Notes: generated by a model not told the origin, from the sequence alone. A DNA stretch of 64,000 nucleotides from Paraburkholderia sp. (GCF_024281035.1 NZ_JAMXLH010000078.1:146689-210688); one strand, 5' to 3'. Counted from the stretch's first letter, positions 41,299 to 50,705 are shown. Numbers and translations: made by a program.

Positions 41299-42359
41299 GC
41301 GGCCTCCTCGTGGTTCCGACTCGCGCGTGGCTGGCCTTGCTGACGTTGCCGCGCAAGCGTGAGCGCGGTGTCCTCGATCATGTCCTCCTGGCCGCCGACC
41401 ATCTTGCGGCGGCCAAGTTCGACGAGAATCTCGCGCGACGGCACGCCGTACTTCGCGGCTGCGCGCTTCGCGAACAGCAGGAAAGAACCGTAAACTCCCG
41501 CGTAACCGAGCGTGAGCGCATCGCGGTCGATGCGGATCGGGAAGTCCATCATCGGCACGACGAGATCTTCGGCGACGTCCTGGATCTTCCAGACGTCGAT
41601 ACCGGTCTCGATGCCCATGCGGTCGCACACGGCCACGAACACTTCGAGCGGCGTATTGCCCGCGCCTGCGCCAAGACCGGCCGCCGCGCCATCGATGCGG
41701 TTCGCGCCCACCTCGATTGCCGCGATCGAGTTCGCGATGCCCATCGCCAGATTGTGGTGGCCATGAAAGCCCAGTTCCGTCTTCGGATCGAGCGCGTCTC
41801 GCACCGCACCGAGGCGAGCCTTCACATCGTCGGGCAGCATGTAGCCCGCCGAATCGGTGATGTAGATGCAATTCGCGCCGTAGCTCTCCATCAGCTTCGC
41901 CTGCTTGACCAGCCCTTCGGGGCTGTTCATATGGCTCATCATCAGAAAGCCCACGGTGTCCATGTCGAGCTTGCGCGCGTAAGAGATGTGCTGCTCCGAT
42001 ACGTCCGCTTCCGTGCAGTGCGTCGCGACGCGGATCGTGTGGACGCCAAGTTCATGCGCCATTTTCAGGTGATCGACGGTGCCGATGCCCGGCAACAGCA
42101 ACGCCGAAACTTTCGCGCGCTTGAGCAGCGGAATCACGGCGCCGAGATACGCCTCGTCGCTGTGCGCGGGAAAGCCGTAATTGACCGACGCGCCGCCGAG
42201 CCCGTCGCCGTGCGTGACCTCGATGAGCGGCACGCCCGCTTGATCGAGGCCGCACGCCACCGAGCGCATCTGGTCGAGGGTCATCTGGTGACGCTTCGGA
42301 TGCATGCCGTCACGCAGCGTCATGTCGTGAACGGTGATTCGCTTGCCTTGGAGATTCAT
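41295..42359 (-). CDS. dmpG: 4-Hydroxy-2-oxovalerate aldolase
   Basis: This 354-aa HMGL-like TIM-barrel aldolase splits 4-hydroxy-2-oxovalerate into pyruvate and acetaldehyde. The N-terminal VHDMTLRDGMHPKRHQ carries the catalytic Arg, Asp and His. The metal ligands are in ELGFHGHHNLAMG near residue 196. It works in a complex with the dehydrogenase DmpF, passing acetaldehyde through a tunnel. The ATG at 42359 matches family length. It overlaps dmpH by 4 bp. Confidence 0.95.
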   Translation of the reverse strand: MNLQGKRITVHDMTLRDGMHPKRHQMTLDQMRSVACGLDQAGVPLIEVTHGDGLGGASVNYGFPAHSDEAYLGAVIPLLKRAKVSALLLPGIGTVDHLKMAHELGVHTIRVATHCTEADVSEQHISYARKLDMDTVGFLMMSHMNSPEGLVKQAKLMESYGANCIYITDSAGYMLPDDVKARLGAVRDALDPKTELGFHGHHNLAMGIANSIAAIEVGANRIDGAAAGLGAGAGNTPLEVFVAVCDRMGIETGIDVWKIQDVAEDLVVPMMDFPIRIDRDALTLGYAGVYGSFLLFAKRAAAKYGVPSREILVELGRRKMVGGQEDMIEDTALTLARQRQQGQPRASRNHEEAA

Positions 42360-42436
42360 GTCGATTCCGTTTTGGTCCGATTGGGTCCGGTCGTTTTCGT
42401 GTGAAGACTGGCGATGCGCTGGCTGCGCGACTCGCC

Positions 42437-43360
42437 TCAGGCGGGCGCGCTCTCGACAGGCGCGAGCGTGATACGGCCCGCGAGCAGCTCTTCGGCGAAC
42501 ATCTCGGCGGTCCGCGCGGCGGCGGCCGTCATGATGTCGAGATTGCCCGCGTAGCGCGGCAGGTAATCGCCGAGCCCCTCGACTTCGAGAAACACCGACA
42601 CGCGATTGCCGTCGAACACCGGGCCGTTCACCAGCCGGTAGCCGGGCACGTAGCGCTGCACGTCGGCAATCATTGCGTTGACCGACTCGATGATGCGTGC
42701 CTCGTCGGGCACGTCCGCGGTCAGGCAATGCACGGTGTCGCGCATGATGAGCGGCGGCTCGGCCGGGTTGATGACGATGATCGCCTTGCCGCGCGTAGCA
42801 CCCCCCACTTTCGCGACCGCCGACGCCGTCGTGCGCGTGAACTCGTCGATGTTCTTGCGCGTACCGGGGCCGACCGAGCGCGACGACACGGTCGCGACGA
42901 TCTCCGCATAGTCCACCGGCTGCACGCGCGAAATCGCACGCACCATCGGGATCGTCGCCTGGCCGCCGCAGGTCACCATGTTGACGTTCATCTCACGGCT
43001 GCCGATGTGCTCCCTCAGGTTGACGGGCGGCACGCAGTACGGCCCGATTGCAGCGGGCGTGAGGTCGACCATCATCACGCCGAGCGCATTGAGCTTGCGG
43101 CTGTTTTCCGCGTGAACGTAGGCACTTGTCGCGTCGAACGCGATCTGCACGTTGTCCGCCAGCACGTGCGGCACGAGGCCGTCCACGCCTTCTGCGGTCG
43201 TCTTGAGGCCCAGCTCGCGCGCCTTCTTCAGGCCGTCCGATTCGGGATCGATGCCGACCATCCACACCGGTTCGAGTACGGGGCTGCGCATCAGCTTGGC
43301 GAGCAGATCGGTGCCGATGTTTCCGGGTCCGATGAGCGCGCAACGAATTTTCTGTGTCAT
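42437..43360 (-). CDS. dmpF: Acetaldehyde dehydrogenase (acylating)
   Basis: This 307-aa enzyme turns acetaldehyde, CoA and NAD+ into acetyl-CoA. It has the NAD motif GPGNIGTDLLAKLM at residue 11, the catalytic Cys in NMVTCGGQATIPM near 130, and SVGPGTRKNIDEFTRTT near 168. It is the partner of DmpG. The true ATG is at 43360; longer frames upstream are shadow. It lies 77 bp before dmpG. Confidence 0.95.
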   Translation of the reverse strand: MTQKIRCALIGPGNIGTDLLAKLMRSPVLEPVWMVGIDPESDGLKKARELGLKTTAEGVDGLVPHVLADNVQIAFDATSAYVHAENSRKLNALGVMMVDLTPAAIGPYCVPPVNLREHIGSREMNVNMVTCGGQATIPMVRAISRVQPVDYAEIVATVSSRSVGPGTRKNIDEFTRTTASAVAKVGGATRGKAIIVINPAEPPLIMRDTVHCLTADVPDEARIIESVNAMIADVQRYVPGYRLVNGPVFDGNRVSVFLEVEGLGDYLPRYAGNLDIMTAAAARTAEMFAEELLAGRITLAPVESAPA

Positions 43361-43416
43361 GAGGATGTCCTCTTGCCTGTCATTGAATGCGGTAACGATG
43401 AAACGGGCCGTGGCGG

Positions 43417-44199
43417 TCAGGCGAAGCGCACCGAGCAGGCGCCGATGCCGCCGATCGACACGCGGAAGCTGTCGCCCGCCTGGATCGTCGCCATCGCGGC
43501 CAGCGCGCCGGAGAGGACGACCTCGCCAGCCTTGAGTCCGATGTCGAATGCGCCGAGCGTGTTGGCGAGCCATGCGATGGCGTTGACGGGCGAGCCGAGC
43601 GCCGCTGCGCCCGCGCCGGTGCCGATCACTTCGCCGTTCTTTTCCAGCACCATGCCGCAGGTCGCAAGATCGACGCGGCGCGGGCTCACGGCCTTGTCGC
43701 CCAGCACGAACACGCCGCACGATGCGTTGTCCGCGACGGTGTCGCCGATCTTGATCTTCCAGTCGCGAATGCGTGAATCGACGATCTCGAAGCACGGCAT
43801 CACGCATTCGGTGGCGGCCAGCACCATCGCGTTCGTGACGCCCGGCCCCTTCAGGTCGCGCTTGAGAACGAATGCGATCTCGCCTTCGGCCTTCGGCTGG
43901 ATCAGCGTATCGAGCGGGATGCGCTCGCCCTCGCCATACACCATGCCCGACAGCAGGTAGCCGAAATCGGGCTGATAGACGCCCAGCATGTCCATCACCG
44001 CCTTCGACGTGACGCCGATCTTCTTTCCGACCACCGTTTCTCCCGCGTCGAGCCGCCGCTGCACGAAGCGTTGCTGGATGCGGTACGCGTCGCTTACCGT
44101 GAGGTCCTCGTGCTGGGCGCTGAGCGGCGCGATGGGTTCGCGCGCAACGAACGCGTCGTGGAGCCGGTCGCCCAACCTGTCTATCAACGTAGTTTCCAT
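43417..44199 (-). CDS. dmpE: 2-Oxopent-4-enoate hydratase
   Basis: This 260-aa metal-dependent hydratase adds water to 2-hydroxypenta-2,4-dienoate to give 4-hydroxy-2-oxovalerate. It is homologous to DmpH over its whole length (GKKIGVTSKAVMDMLGV against GYKAGLTSHAKMRQMGV; AEGEIAFVLKRDLKGPG against VEPEIAFVTKTELKGPG). ATG 44199 was chosen over a TTG two codons upstream. It sits between dmpC and dmpF. Confidence 0.93.
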   Translation of the reverse strand: METTLIDRLGDRLHDAFVAREPIAPLSAQHEDLTVSDAYRIQQRFVQRRLDAGETVVGKKIGVTSKAVMDMLGVYQPDFGYLLSGMVYGEGERIPLDTLIQPKAEGEIAFVLKRDLKGPGVTNAMVLAATECVMPCFEIVDSRIRDWKIKIGDTVADNASCGVFVLGDKAVSPRRVDLATCGMVLEKNGEVIGTGAGAAALGSPVNAIAWLANTLGAFDIGLKAGEVVLSGALAAMATIQAGDSFRVSIGGIGACSVRFA

Positions 44200-44227
44200 A
44201 TCCAATCCGAAAGAAATCGAAATTTCG

Positions 44228-45739
44228 TCAGAGCTTCACGCAGACGTTCTTGAGTTCGGTATAAAACTCGAGCGAATGCACGCCCCCTTCGCGGCCGATG
44301 CCCGACTGCTTTGCGCCGCCGAACGCGGTGCGCAGATCGCGCAGGAACCATGAGTTGACCCACGCGATGCCGACTTCGATAGCCGCTGCGACGCGATGCG
44401 AGCGCGAAAGACTCGTCGTCCAGATCGCGGTGGCAAGTCCGTACTCGTTCGCGTTCGCGCGGCGCACGACTTCGGCTTCGGAGTCGAACGGCATCACGAG
44501 CGCGCACGGGCCGAAGATCTCTTCGCGTGCGATCGGCGAATCGTCGCCGAGGCCGGTCCACAGTGTCGGCTGCACCCACGCCCCGTCGCGCAGATTGCCC
44601 GGCATGTCGGGCACGCCACCGCCCGTCACGACCGTCGCGCCGAGTTCGGCCGCCTTGCGGTAGTAAGACAGCACCTTGTTGCGGTGCTCCTGGCTGATCA
44701 GCGGGCCAATGCCGGTCGCAGCGTCCTCGGGCAGGCCCGGGCGCAGGCGTTCCGCGCCTTCCTTGAGCGCGGCGACGAAGCGCTCGAAAATCGGCCGCTC
44801 GACATAGACGCGCTCCGTGCCGAGGCAGACCTGTCCGGCGTTGGCGAAGCAGGAGCGCAACGTGCCTTCGATCGCGGCATCGAAATCGCAGTCGGCGAAC
44901 ACGATCGCCGCATTCTTGCCGCCCATCTCCAGGCTGACCGGACGCGCGCCGTCCGCAGCAGCTTTCATGATCGCGGCGCCGGTGCGCGTCTCGCCGGTAA
45001 ACGTGATCGCGTTGACGCCCGGATGGGTCGTCACGAATTCGCCCGCCGAACCGGGGCCGAAGCCGTGTACGACGTTGTACACGCCGCGCGGCACGCCCGC
45101 CGCGTTCATCACCTCGCCGAGCAGCGCGGCCGTTTGCGGGGTTTCTTCCGATGGCTTGACGACCACGGTATTGCCGCACGCGAGCGCCGGGCCGACCTTC
45201 CACGTCATCAGCAACAACGGCAGGTTCCACGGGCAGATCACGCCAACCACGCCGACCGGCCTGCGGATCGCGTAGTTGAGTGCACCCGCACCGTCCGGCG
45301 TCGTCATCTCGAAGCATTCGCCCGGCACGTTCTTCACGACGTCGGCGAAGATCTTGAAGTTCGCCGCACCGCGCGGGATATCGATGTGCCGCGCAAGGCT
45401 CTGCGGTTTGCCCGTGTCCGCCACTTCGGCGTCGAGAAAATCGTCGAAGCGGCGCTCGATCCCGTCCGCCACGGCGTACAGGAGATCGACGCGCTGCGCG
45501 GCGCTCAGGCCGCCCCACGGTCCGGCGAGCGCGGCACGCGCGGCGCGCACGGCGGCGTCGACGTCCTCGCGGCTCGCCTCGGCCACGCGCGCAATCACGG
45601 CGTTATCGAGCGGCGAGCGTTTATCGAACCAGCGCGCGCCGTCGCGGTATTCGCCGTCGATGAAATTGCGGACCGTTTTTGCCTCAGCAACGCGGCCTGC
45701 CGCGCCGCTTGCAGCGGCGCACGGTTTTGTTTCGTACAT
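44228..45739 (-). CDS. dmpC: 2-Hydroxymuconic semialdehyde dehydrogenase
   Basis: This 503-aa NAD+ aldehyde dehydrogenase oxidises 2-hydroxymuconic semialdehyde to 4-oxalocrotonate, the main branch for phenol. The nucleotide region PWNLPLLLMTWKVGPALACG lies near residue 170, the general-base Glu in SLEMGGKNA near 275, and the catalytic Cys in NAGQVCLGTERV near 308. The ATG at 45739 gives family length, slightly extended at the N-terminus by an Ala-rich segment. It follows the GlcG-like gene by 53 bp. Confidence 0.93.
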   Translation of the reverse strand: MYETKPCAAASGAAGRVAEAKTVRNFIDGEYRDGARWFDKRSPLDNAVIARVAEASREDVDAAVRAARAALAGPWGGLSAAQRVDLLYAVADGIERRFDDFLDAEVADTGKPQSLARHIDIPRGAANFKIFADVVKNVPGECFEMTTPDGAGALNYAIRRPVGVVGVICPWNLPLLLMTWKVGPALACGNTVVVKPSEETPQTAALLGEVMNAAGVPRGVYNVVHGFGPGSAGEFVTTHPGVNAITFTGETRTGAAIMKAAADGARPVSLEMGGKNAAIVFADCDFDAAIEGTLRSCFANAGQVCLGTERVYVERPIFERFVAALKEGAERLRPGLPEDAATGIGPLISQEHRNKVLSYYRKAAELGATVVTGGGVPDMPGNLRDGAWVQPTLWTGLGDDSPIAREEIFGPCALVMPFDSEAEVVRRANANEYGLATAIWTTSLSRSHRVAAAIEVGIAWVNSWFLRDLRTAFGGAKQSGIGREGGVHSLEFYTELKNVCVKL

Positions 45740-45792
45740 GATCGTTCCAACCAGGTTGTCGTGATCGAGGAGTAAAAAAGAGCGGCGTCCGG

Positions 45793-46242
45793 TCACGGAC
45801 CGGCGAGCCCGAGCGCGTCGAGACCCGCACGCGCACAGGCAACGTCTTGCGCCTCACTGCCGCCGGACACGCCGATGCCCCCGATGACCCGGCCGTCCTC
45901 GGCGACCGGCATGCCGCCGCCGAACGCGACGAACCGGGGGCGCAGCACGATGCCCTCGCGCACCGCCGCCGAATGCGCCTGCAGCGCGTCGTGCCAGAGG
46001 CCCGTTTGCAGTCCGAAGCTCGCCGCCGTGTAGGCCTTGTCGATGGCGATGTCGATCGAATGCAGCGGCGCGCCGGGCATCCGGACGAACGCGGCGAGGT
46101 GGCCCGCCGCGTCGACCACCGCGGCGTTCACACGCACGCCGAGCCGTTCGGCCTCGCGCACGGCGGCCTCGACCGCACGATGCGCGGCGGGCCAGTCGAT
46201 CACACGCGCTTCGACGCTATGCAGTGAAACGGTCTGGGTCAT
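45793..46242 (-). CDS. GlcG/HbpS-family protein in the phenol operon
   Basis: This 149-aa protein belongs to the GlcG/HbpS (DUF336) family. It shows AAVVDAAGHLAAFVRMPGAPLHSIDIAIDKAYTAASFG around residues 40-78 and the Gly-rich FGGGMPVAEDGRVIGGIGVSGGS near 106-130. Members bind haem or cobalamin-like ligands or stabilise partner enzymes. It lies between the dioxygenase and dehydrogenase genes, as in several beta-proteobacterial meta operons, but it is absent from the CF600 operon. Its job in phenol breakdown is unproven; protection of the oxygen-sensitive dioxygenase is a reasonable guess. Confidence 0.85.
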   Translation of the reverse strand: MTQTVSLHSVEARVIDWPAAHRAVEAAVREAERLGVRVNAAVVDAAGHLAAFVRMPGAPLHSIDIAIDKAYTAASFGLQTGLWHDALQAHSAAVREGIVLRPRFVAFGGGMPVAEDGRVIGGIGVSGGSEAQDVACARAGLDALGLAGP

Positions 46243-46255
46243 CGTGCGCCGTCCA

Positions 46256-47200
46256 TCAGGTGTAAACCGTCGTGAAAGCTTCGTTGAGCTCGCCCGAGTG
46301 ATAGAAGATCGCCCGGCCGATTTCGTCCTCCGTCCACGTCGTCACCGGACGGTCCGGCTGCGCGAGATAGCCGAGCCCCGCGAAGGTCTCGTTGCGGTTG
46401 CCGCTCGGATCGAAGAAGTAGATCGTCGTGCCGCGCGTGATGCCGTGCCGCGTCGGCGCGACGTCGATCTTCACCTTGTTCTTCGCCATCACGTCGGCGG
46501 ACTTCAGCACGTCGGACCAGTCGTCGAGGAAGAACGCGATGTGGTGCAGGCCGTTGCGCGGACCACCAACGAACGCGATGTCGTGCGGCGTCGAGCTGCG
46601 GAACAGCCACGTCGCAACCGGGAGCTTGTGGCCGGGGCCGACCATCAACTGCTCGGACAGATAGAAGTCGAGGCAGGTCTTCATGAAGCGCGTGTTGTCC
46701 TCGACGCGGTTCACGCCGCGCTCCGGATCGAACTCGCACATCAGCAGGACATGGTCGAGCCAGTGCGCAGCCGAGCCACGGACGTCGTCCGGCCACGGAT
46801 CGGGATTAAGCGAGCCGACATCGGTGCCGACGAACTCCTTGTGCGCATAGAGGCGCATCTCGTGCCCGCTCGGCAGATTGAACTTCAACAGGCGGCCGAT
46901 CGCGGGCATGCTGCCCTCGGGCAGCATTTCGGCCGGCGTGCCGTAGGCCTCGATGCGCGCCTTGAGTTCGTCGAGATCGGCGTCGCGCTCCACCTTGTAC
47001 GCGACGTGCCTGATCCCCGCGGAATCCGAGGGAGTCAGGATCAGCGAGTACTTGTCCCACTCGTCCCAGCATTTCAGATAAACATTGCCGTCGGCATCCC
47101 GATGCGTCTCCTTGAGACCGAGCACGCGTTCGTAATGCCGAAGCGCCGCATCCATGTCCATGACCTTCAGGTTGACATGGCCGATACGCATCACACCCAT
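46256..47200 (-). CDS. dmpB: Catechol 2,3-dioxygenase
   Basis: This 314-aa extradiol dioxygenase cleaves catechol next to its hydroxyls to give yellow 2-hydroxymuconic semialdehyde. The iron ligands are His in HWLDHVLLM near 153, His in GLHHIAFFLDDW near 216 and Glu in PSGNRNETFAG near 267. The N-terminal vicinal-oxygen-chelate unit is MRIGHVNLKVMDMDAALRHYE. ATG 47200 follows GGAGGAGACACAAC. The start overlaps the ferredoxin gene's end by 10 bp, so the two are co-translated. Confidence 0.95.
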   Translation of the reverse strand: MGVMRIGHVNLKVMDMDAALRHYERVLGLKETHRDADGNVYLKCWDEWDKYSLILTPSDSAGIRHVAYKVERDADLDELKARIEAYGTPAEMLPEGSMPAIGRLLKFNLPSGHEMRLYAHKEFVGTDVGSLNPDPWPDDVRGSAAHWLDHVLLMCEFDPERGVNRVEDNTRFMKTCLDFYLSEQLMVGPGHKLPVATWLFRSSTPHDIAFVGGPRNGLHHIAFFLDDWSDVLKSADVMAKNKVKIDVAPTRHGITRGTTIYFFDPSGNRNETFAGLGYLAQPDRPVTTWTEDEIGRAIFYHSGELNEAFTTVYT

Positions 47201-47583
47201 GTTGTGTCTCCTCCAGACTGCTTTGTGGAAATTGGGACTGCCGCTGTGGCGCATCCCTTGAAAAAAGGCTTTTGCATCTTTCCCGCCACTTCAAGCTCGA
47301 CGTCGCACTGCGGCGCGACGCGGCACGCGAGCGAATAGCCCGCGCATTCCTCCTCGGCGCTCACGTGCGCGCGGCTGACCGGGCCGAGCCGGCTCACCTC
47401 GCCGCACAGCACGCGCACCTTGCACACACCGCAGCCGCCGTTCAGGCAGCCGACCGGAATGCCGCGCCGGCCCAGCTGCGCCATCGCCGCGAGCAGCGAC
47501 TGACCGGGCGCGCACGGAAAGCGCTCGCCGGTCTGCGCGATCGTGACGGTGACTTTCGCGTCTGCTGTATCTTTTGTGCCCAC
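47191..47583 (-). CDS. dmpQ: Plant-type 2Fe-2S ferredoxin (XylT/DmpQ)
   Basis: This 130-aa ferredoxin has cluster cysteines in GCLNGGCGVCK (C-x4-C-x2-C) and YSLACRV. XylT/DmpQ proteins rescue catechol 2,3-dioxygenase by reducing inactive ferric iron back to Fe2+. The start is GTG at 47583, with AAGGTGTGAC just before it, inside the end of dmpP. It overlaps dmpB, which fits their partnership. Confidence 0.92.
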   Translation of the reverse strand: MGTKDTADAKVTVTIAQTGERFPCAPGQSLLAAMAQLGRRGIPVGCLNGGCGVCKVRVLCGEVSRLGPVSRAHVSAEEECAGYSLACRVAPQCDVELEVAGKMQKPFFKGCATAAVPISTKQSGGDTTWV

Positions 47584-47584
47584 G

Positions 47585-48649
47585 TCACACCTTGCGAAAG
47601 AGCGGACTGCGCACCTGCTGCACGTCTGCCGCGGAGATGAACTTCTCGTGGAAGATGTCGCGCTCGAACAGACGTCCCTGCATCAGCGTCGAGATGCACG
47701 CGTCGATCATGGCGGGCGGTCCGCACAGGTAAGCCTGATGGCCGGAGAAGTCGTTCTCGAAGTGCGCCTTCGCCACTTCATGCACGAAGCCCTGCCCGAC
47801 GCCCGCACCCGATTCAGCCGCGCCCTCGGAGAGCGCGGGCACGTACGTGAAGCTCGGATAACGCTCGCTCAGCGCGCGGAATTCGTCGTCGTAGTAAAGC
47901 TCGGCCGCGTTGCGCTGACCGTAGATCAGCGTGATCGGCGTGGCGGTTCCCTGTGCGAGCAGATCGAGGATCATCGAGCGCGGGCTCGACAGCCCCGAGC
48001 CGCCCGCCATGAAGATCATCGGCCGGCCCGCGGACTTGCGCACGAAGAAGCGCCCGTACGGTCCGGACAGCGGCAAGCGGTCGCCAACGGCGAGCTTCTC
48101 GTGCAGCCACGCGGTGCCGAGGCCGCCCGGCACCTGGCGCACGTTGAGTTCGACTTCGCCGGTCTTCGCGACGTCGTCCGGTGCGTTCGCAATCGAGAAC
48201 GCGCGGGTCTGCGCAATCCCCGGAATCGAAAGCTGCACATACTGACCCGCCTGAAAATGAATGGGCCGGTCAAGGCGCAGGCGAATCGACCTGATGGTCG
48301 GTGTGAGCGCATCGATGCGCACGACCTCGCCTTCGAAGTCCTGTACCGGGATGATCTCGGCGTCCGGTTCCTCGTCCACATCGGCTTCGATCACGGTGTC
48401 CGCCTGCAGCGTCGCGCAACAGGCCAGCGCCTTGCGTTCCTCGCGCTCGAAATCCATCAGCGCGAACGGACTCGCCTCGCCGAGATCCGCCTCGCCTTCG
48501 ACGATCTCGACCTTGCAGGTCCCGCACAGGCCGTGACAGCACGCGTGCGGAATGTAGATGCCCTGGCGCAGCGCAGCGTCGAGAATGGTCTGCCCTTCCT
48601 CGACCTCAATCGTGGCGCCCAGCGGCTCGATGGTGAGCTGATAACTCAT
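47585..48649 (-). CDS. dmpP: Phenol hydroxylase reductase component P5
   Basis: This 354-aa electron-transfer protein passes electrons from NADH through FAD and a 2Fe-2S cluster to the hydroxylase. The N-terminal ferredoxin has CCHGLCGTCK and LACCATLQ. The FAD site is in TRAFSIANAPDD near residue 155, and the NAD site in GGSGLSSPRSMI near 223. The YLCGPPAMIDAC motif near 310 completes the reductase. A stable hairpin lies in the space before it. Confidence 0.95.
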   Translation of the reverse strand: MSYQLTIEPLGATIEVEEGQTILDAALRQGIYIPHACCHGLCGTCKVEIVEGEADLGEASPFALMDFEREERKALACCATLQADTVIEADVDEEPDAEIIPVQDFEGEVVRIDALTPTIRSIRLRLDRPIHFQAGQYVQLSIPGIAQTRAFSIANAPDDVAKTGEVELNVRQVPGGLGTAWLHEKLAVGDRLPLSGPYGRFFVRKSAGRPMIFMAGGSGLSSPRSMILDLLAQGTATPITLIYGQRNAAELYYDDEFRALSERYPSFTYVPALSEGAAESGAGVGQGFVHEVAKAHFENDFSGHQAYLCGPPAMIDACISTLMQGRLFERDIFHEKFISAADVQQVRSPLFRKV

Positions 48650-48670
48650 GTCGGTTCCGTTCCTGATCCG

Positions 48671-48703
48671 GCAGGCCGGGCATATTGTTTCGCCCGGTCC
48701 TGC
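48671..48703 (-). promoter_or_regulatory. Hairpin between dmpO and dmpP
   Basis: GCAGGCCGGGC (48671-48681) pairs with GCCCGGTCCTGC (48692-48703) with one bulged base and a 10-base loop. It lies in the 73-bp space inside the operon. It has no T-run and may set mRNA processing or partial read-through between oxygenase and reductase genes. Confidence 0.5.
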
Positions 48704-48722
48704 ACATTTGCGCGTGTTGCGT

Positions 48723-49079
48723 TCAGCTGCACGACCCTGCAATGCCTTCGAGGCCCGGCGTCCTGAAGCGAATCAGGTCCTTGTGGCCGACGCCGTTTTC
48801 CGCGAGGCTCTTCGACGGATCGGGCGTCCACGGCTTGCCCGACTTGAACCACTGGACCTGGCTCCAGTCGATCTTCGCGAAGTCCGGGTGATAGCCGTAG
48901 ATGCCCGGCAACACCTGTGCGGCGAGCGCGCCGAACGGCATGTCCGGCGGCAGCGGCAGGCAGAACGGCGCCGGAAACATCAGGTGGTCCTCCCAGCCGA
49001 CGTATGCGAGCGGCGCCGGGAATTTTTCTACTGCGTCCTTGAGCGCAAACTCGTAGGGCTTGAGCGCGATAACGGTCAC
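48723..49079 (-). CDS. dmpO: Phenol hydroxylase component P4
   Basis: This 118-aa subunit of the oxygenase shows the family core YVGWEDHLMFPAPFCLPLPPDMPFGALAAQVLPGIYGYHPDF. It is the small gamma subunit of the (alpha-beta-gamma)2 hydroxylase. The GTG start at 49079 follows GGGGAGACCATC. It is 16 bp after dmpN. Confidence 0.92.
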   Translation of the reverse strand: MTVIALKPYEFALKDAVEKFPAPLAYVGWEDHLMFPAPFCLPLPPDMPFGALAAQVLPGIYGYHPDFAKIDWSQVQWFKSGKPWTPDPSKSLAENGVGHKDLIRFRTPGLEGIAGSCS

Positions 49080-49095
49080 GATGGTCTCCCCTGCC

Positions 49096-50646
49096 TCAGT
49101 TGCTCGACGCTTCGCCGCGCCATGCCGCGAAGTTCTTCTGGTCTTCCGAACCCTCGAAATCCATGGTGTCGCGCTTCGGGTCCACTTCGTAGTAGTCGAG
49201 CACCGCCGCGAGCGGATCGAAGCCTTCGCGCGTCGGATCGACGCCGGGCTTGAAGCAGTTGCCCTGGTAGATCTGGTGCACGGGCAACCATGCCTGGGTG
49301 TACTTCTGCGGCTCGTCGTCGAAGATCTCCTTGCAGTGATCGCTGCAGAAGTGGAATTTGTTGCCGAGGTAATCCGATTCGCGCGCACAGATCTTCGTCG
49401 GGTCGCCGGGCTCGGTGAAGAGCATCGGGATCTGGCAGGTCTGGCAGAGCATGGGCAGCGTCTTGATGTAGAAGCGGTTCCCGGCGTCCGCCTGCTCGCG
49501 CCAGTGCTCGAAGCGCGGCCGGTAGTAGCGGTCGAACGTGTCCGGATAATGCGCGGACAACCACTTCATTTCGTCCTCGTGCGGCACCCAGGTATGGAAC
49601 GGCGCAGCGGCGCCAAAGCCGTAGAACGTGGCCCATGCCTGGTGGCTGATGTGGTCCTTGCCTTCGCAAGCATCCTTCCAGCCCTTCGGCTCGCGTATGC
49701 CATAGCGCGCGAGATCCTTGAAGAGCGCACCGCCGTTCTGCTCGGCGTACATGTCCCACGCCTCTTTCCAGCTCATCACGCGCTTGGGCTGCATGTAATC
49801 CATCATCATTGCGACGAGCGTCAGCAGCCGGTAGCCGCGCCAGAACCACTTGTCGATCCATTTCTGCACGATCGGCACGTTGCCCGGGTCCTGTTCGAGC
49901 ATGAACTTGATGCACTCGATGCCGAGCGTCATATGCCGCGACTCGTCCGACTGTGCGGAAAAGCCGAACGTGACCGTGGACATGTCGCCATTGAACGCCG
50001 CCCCGGACATGAACGGCACGAACAGCAGATTCGTCAGCACGTACTCGAACGAGAAGCTCACCGCCGTCAAGAATTCGAACGGCCCGGATGTTGAGGCATC
50101 CTCGAAGAACGACTTCGGCACAGACAAGTACCAGACGCGGTCGAACCAGTGGTTCGTGTGGTGCATGCCGTTGAAGAACCGGTTGTAGGTCGAAACCGCA
50201 TGCGTTTCGGTCTGATAGTGGCGCAGCTCGTCGATCGACTGCATCTGGCAGGCCACGCGTGCACCCTCGCCGGTGAAATGCCTGCCGACGTGCGCGAAAC
50301 CGCGGTGCGCGTAGTATTCGAGCGGCGTCACGCCCTGGATGAAGAGTTTCAGCGCGTTGATGTAACGCGCGTCAGTGACGCCAAGGAATGCGTTGTTCTG
50401 CGTGAACGCTTCGATCACCGCGTAAAGCTTCTTTTCCTTCTCGCCCTGGTATTTCCAGTACGCGTCCATCGTGAGGCGGAACGGGTCCACCCACTGATCC
50501 CAGTCGTGAATCTTGATGCCTTCATAACGGTCGTACGGAAAGACCTTTTCCATCGGCTGATAGGTCGTCTCCCAGCCGAGGCCGCGCGTCATCGCGGCAT
50601 AGCGTTCCTTCAGGCCAAGCTTTTTCTTCAGCACGGGCGTGTCCAT
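49096..50646 (-). CDS. dmpN: Phenol hydroxylase large oxygenase component P3
   Basis: This 516-aa alpha subunit holds the carboxylate-bridged diiron centre that hydroxylates phenol to catechol. Iron ligands are seen as Glu in LEYYAHRG near 107, the E-x-x-H of SIDELRHYQ near 135, Glu in SFSFEYVLTN near 195 and the E-x-x-H of QSDESRHMTLG near 230. A C-terminal YHS-like Cys cluster (CQTCQIP, FHFCSDHC) is also typical. ATG 50646 follows GAAGGAGACATGC. The length equals DmpN of Pseudomonas. Confidence 0.96.
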   Translation of the reverse strand: MDTPVLKKKLGLKERYAAMTRGLGWETTYQPMEKVFPYDRYEGIKIHDWDQWVDPFRLTMDAYWKYQGEKEKKLYAVIEAFTQNNAFLGVTDARYINALKLFIQGVTPLEYYAHRGFAHVGRHFTGEGARVACQMQSIDELRHYQTETHAVSTYNRFFNGMHHTNHWFDRVWYLSVPKSFFEDASTSGPFEFLTAVSFSFEYVLTNLLFVPFMSGAAFNGDMSTVTFGFSAQSDESRHMTLGIECIKFMLEQDPGNVPIVQKWIDKWFWRGYRLLTLVAMMMDYMQPKRVMSWKEAWDMYAEQNGGALFKDLARYGIREPKGWKDACEGKDHISHQAWATFYGFGAAAPFHTWVPHEDEMKWLSAHYPDTFDRYYRPRFEHWREQADAGNRFYIKTLPMLCQTCQIPMLFTEPGDPTKICARESDYLGNKFHFCSDHCKEIFDDEPQKYTQAWLPVHQIYQGNCFKPGVDPTREGFDPLAAVLDYYEVDPKRDTMDFEGSEDQKNFAAWRGEASSN

Positions 50647-50705
50647 GCATGTCTCCTTCATGGGTCGGCGTTCGTTGCGCCGCGTTTAATCGTGTTTAAT
50701 CGCGT

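Noticed and set aside
42401..43960. Long plus-strand frame opposite dmpF and dmpE
   Set aside because: It is an antisense shadow of two well-recognised enzymes, with no plausible start or family.
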